Positions 63,601 to 64,000 of a stretch of 64,000 bases of DNA are shown piece by piece. The stretch's first letter is position 1, and each line of letters starts with the position of its first letter. The DNA comes from Himantopus leucocephalus. Taxonomy: Eukaryota; Chordata; Aves; Charadriiformes; Recurvirostridae. The translations under genes were made by a program, and so were the position numbers. The stretch covers positions 10,539,803-10,603,802 of the forward strand of contig RSEF01000004.1 of NCBI GenBank assembly GCA_003993805.1. Reading direction: 5' to 3'. The notes below the pieces were generated by a model. It was not told the DNA's origin. It did no database searches and worked only from the letters and a program-made list of their open reading frames with translations.

Positions 63601-64000
63601 TTTATTCTCATTGGATGTAGACATTTCCTAGGAAAAACAAAAAAAGAAGAATTACGAAGCCTTGAAAAATTTTTTTCTTATTTTCATTTCTTACAACATG
63701 CTTTCCTAAAGAAGTGGAATGGACTTCACTTCTAATATTGCACTATTTCTCTGGAGTATGCTCATATATAACTTCCTAATAGTGAGAATAGTGATTTTGC
63801 ATAGCATAAAAGTGATTTAAAATTACTCAAGTTTAAAGTTTTTAATAATAAGATATTTTCAGGTCGGTTATAAATAACCTTGATCACACAGTGTGATCAC
63901 ACACTTCAGAAAGTACACCCCTTCTGTTGTGGACCCAATGCTGCTATCCCTGTTAATCCCTACGATAGTACAGCATGATAGAAATGTTATCATTTACCTG
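60606..64000. other. Unique AT-rich non-coding sequence to the window end
   Basis: No gene or transposon recognised. Open frames are at most 83 codons. A perfect palindrome lies at 63881-63899. Confidence 0.5.
63881..63899. repeat. 19-bp palindrome, 9-bp arms
   Basis: TGATCACAC and GTGTGATCA are exact reverse complements around a single central A. It contains back-to-back TCACAC/GTGTGA half-sites of T-box type, with spacing tighter than the classical T palindrome, so binding is speculative. Confidence 0.9.

Noticed and set aside
1..64000. tRNA, rRNA, CRISPR array, endogenous retrovirus or LTR, DNA-transposon ends
   Set aside because: Looked for conserved tRNA loop motifs, regularly spaced repeats, paired long terminal repeats and terminal inverted repeats; none was recognised by eye.

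Overview
The window is vertebrate nuclear DNA, most likely from a bird. The deciding evidence is a CR1 LINE 3' end of the archosaur type (about 1977-2797, plus strand), ending in the ATTCTATG-like terminal repeat, plus a second decayed CR1 scrap in antisense (about 20649-20747). The rest is AT-rich, CpG-poor and nearly free of interspersed repeats. Open frames are short, as expected of intronic or intergenic sequence on an avian macrochromosome. There is no operon structure, CRISPR array, tRNA, rRNA or integrated virus that I can recognise. No protein family could be named from the sequence.

Layout. 1-1976: unique non-coding sequence. 1977-2797: CR1. 2798-20648: AT-rich unique sequence with two possible minus-strand terminal exons (3931-4051 and 12300-12403). 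20649-20795: CR1 scrap followed by an A-run holding six Ns. 20796-44503: unique sequence with a possible conserved regulatory block near 22.5 kb and a cluster of three phase-compatible minus-strand mini-exons (37500-40628). 44504-44603: a 100-N assembly gap. 44604-54485: unique sequence with a homeodomain/POU-site-rich block near 46.7-47.0 kb. 54486-54666: a compact CpG-rich promoter-like block with Sp1 boxes, a CCAAT box and a perfect TISU element (translation initiator of short 5'UTR) at an ATG. 54749-64000: unique sequence with a 111-codon plus-strand frame at 57638-57973 and a possible enhancer-like block at 60.24-60.6 kb.

How far this can be trusted. The CR1 copies, simple repeats, gaps and N-flanking duplications are read directly. 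The promoter block is well supported by its motifs. All exon calls are hypotheses from splice signals and open frames. Pseudo-exons of the same quality are common in vertebrate introns, and most of mine are shorter than a typical vertebrate exon, so confidences are low. One assembly pattern is clear: three of the four single-base Ns are flanked by a near-perfect direct duplication (the fourth lies inside an A-run), as if overlapping contig ends had been joined without merging. I see no previously undescribed biological system here.
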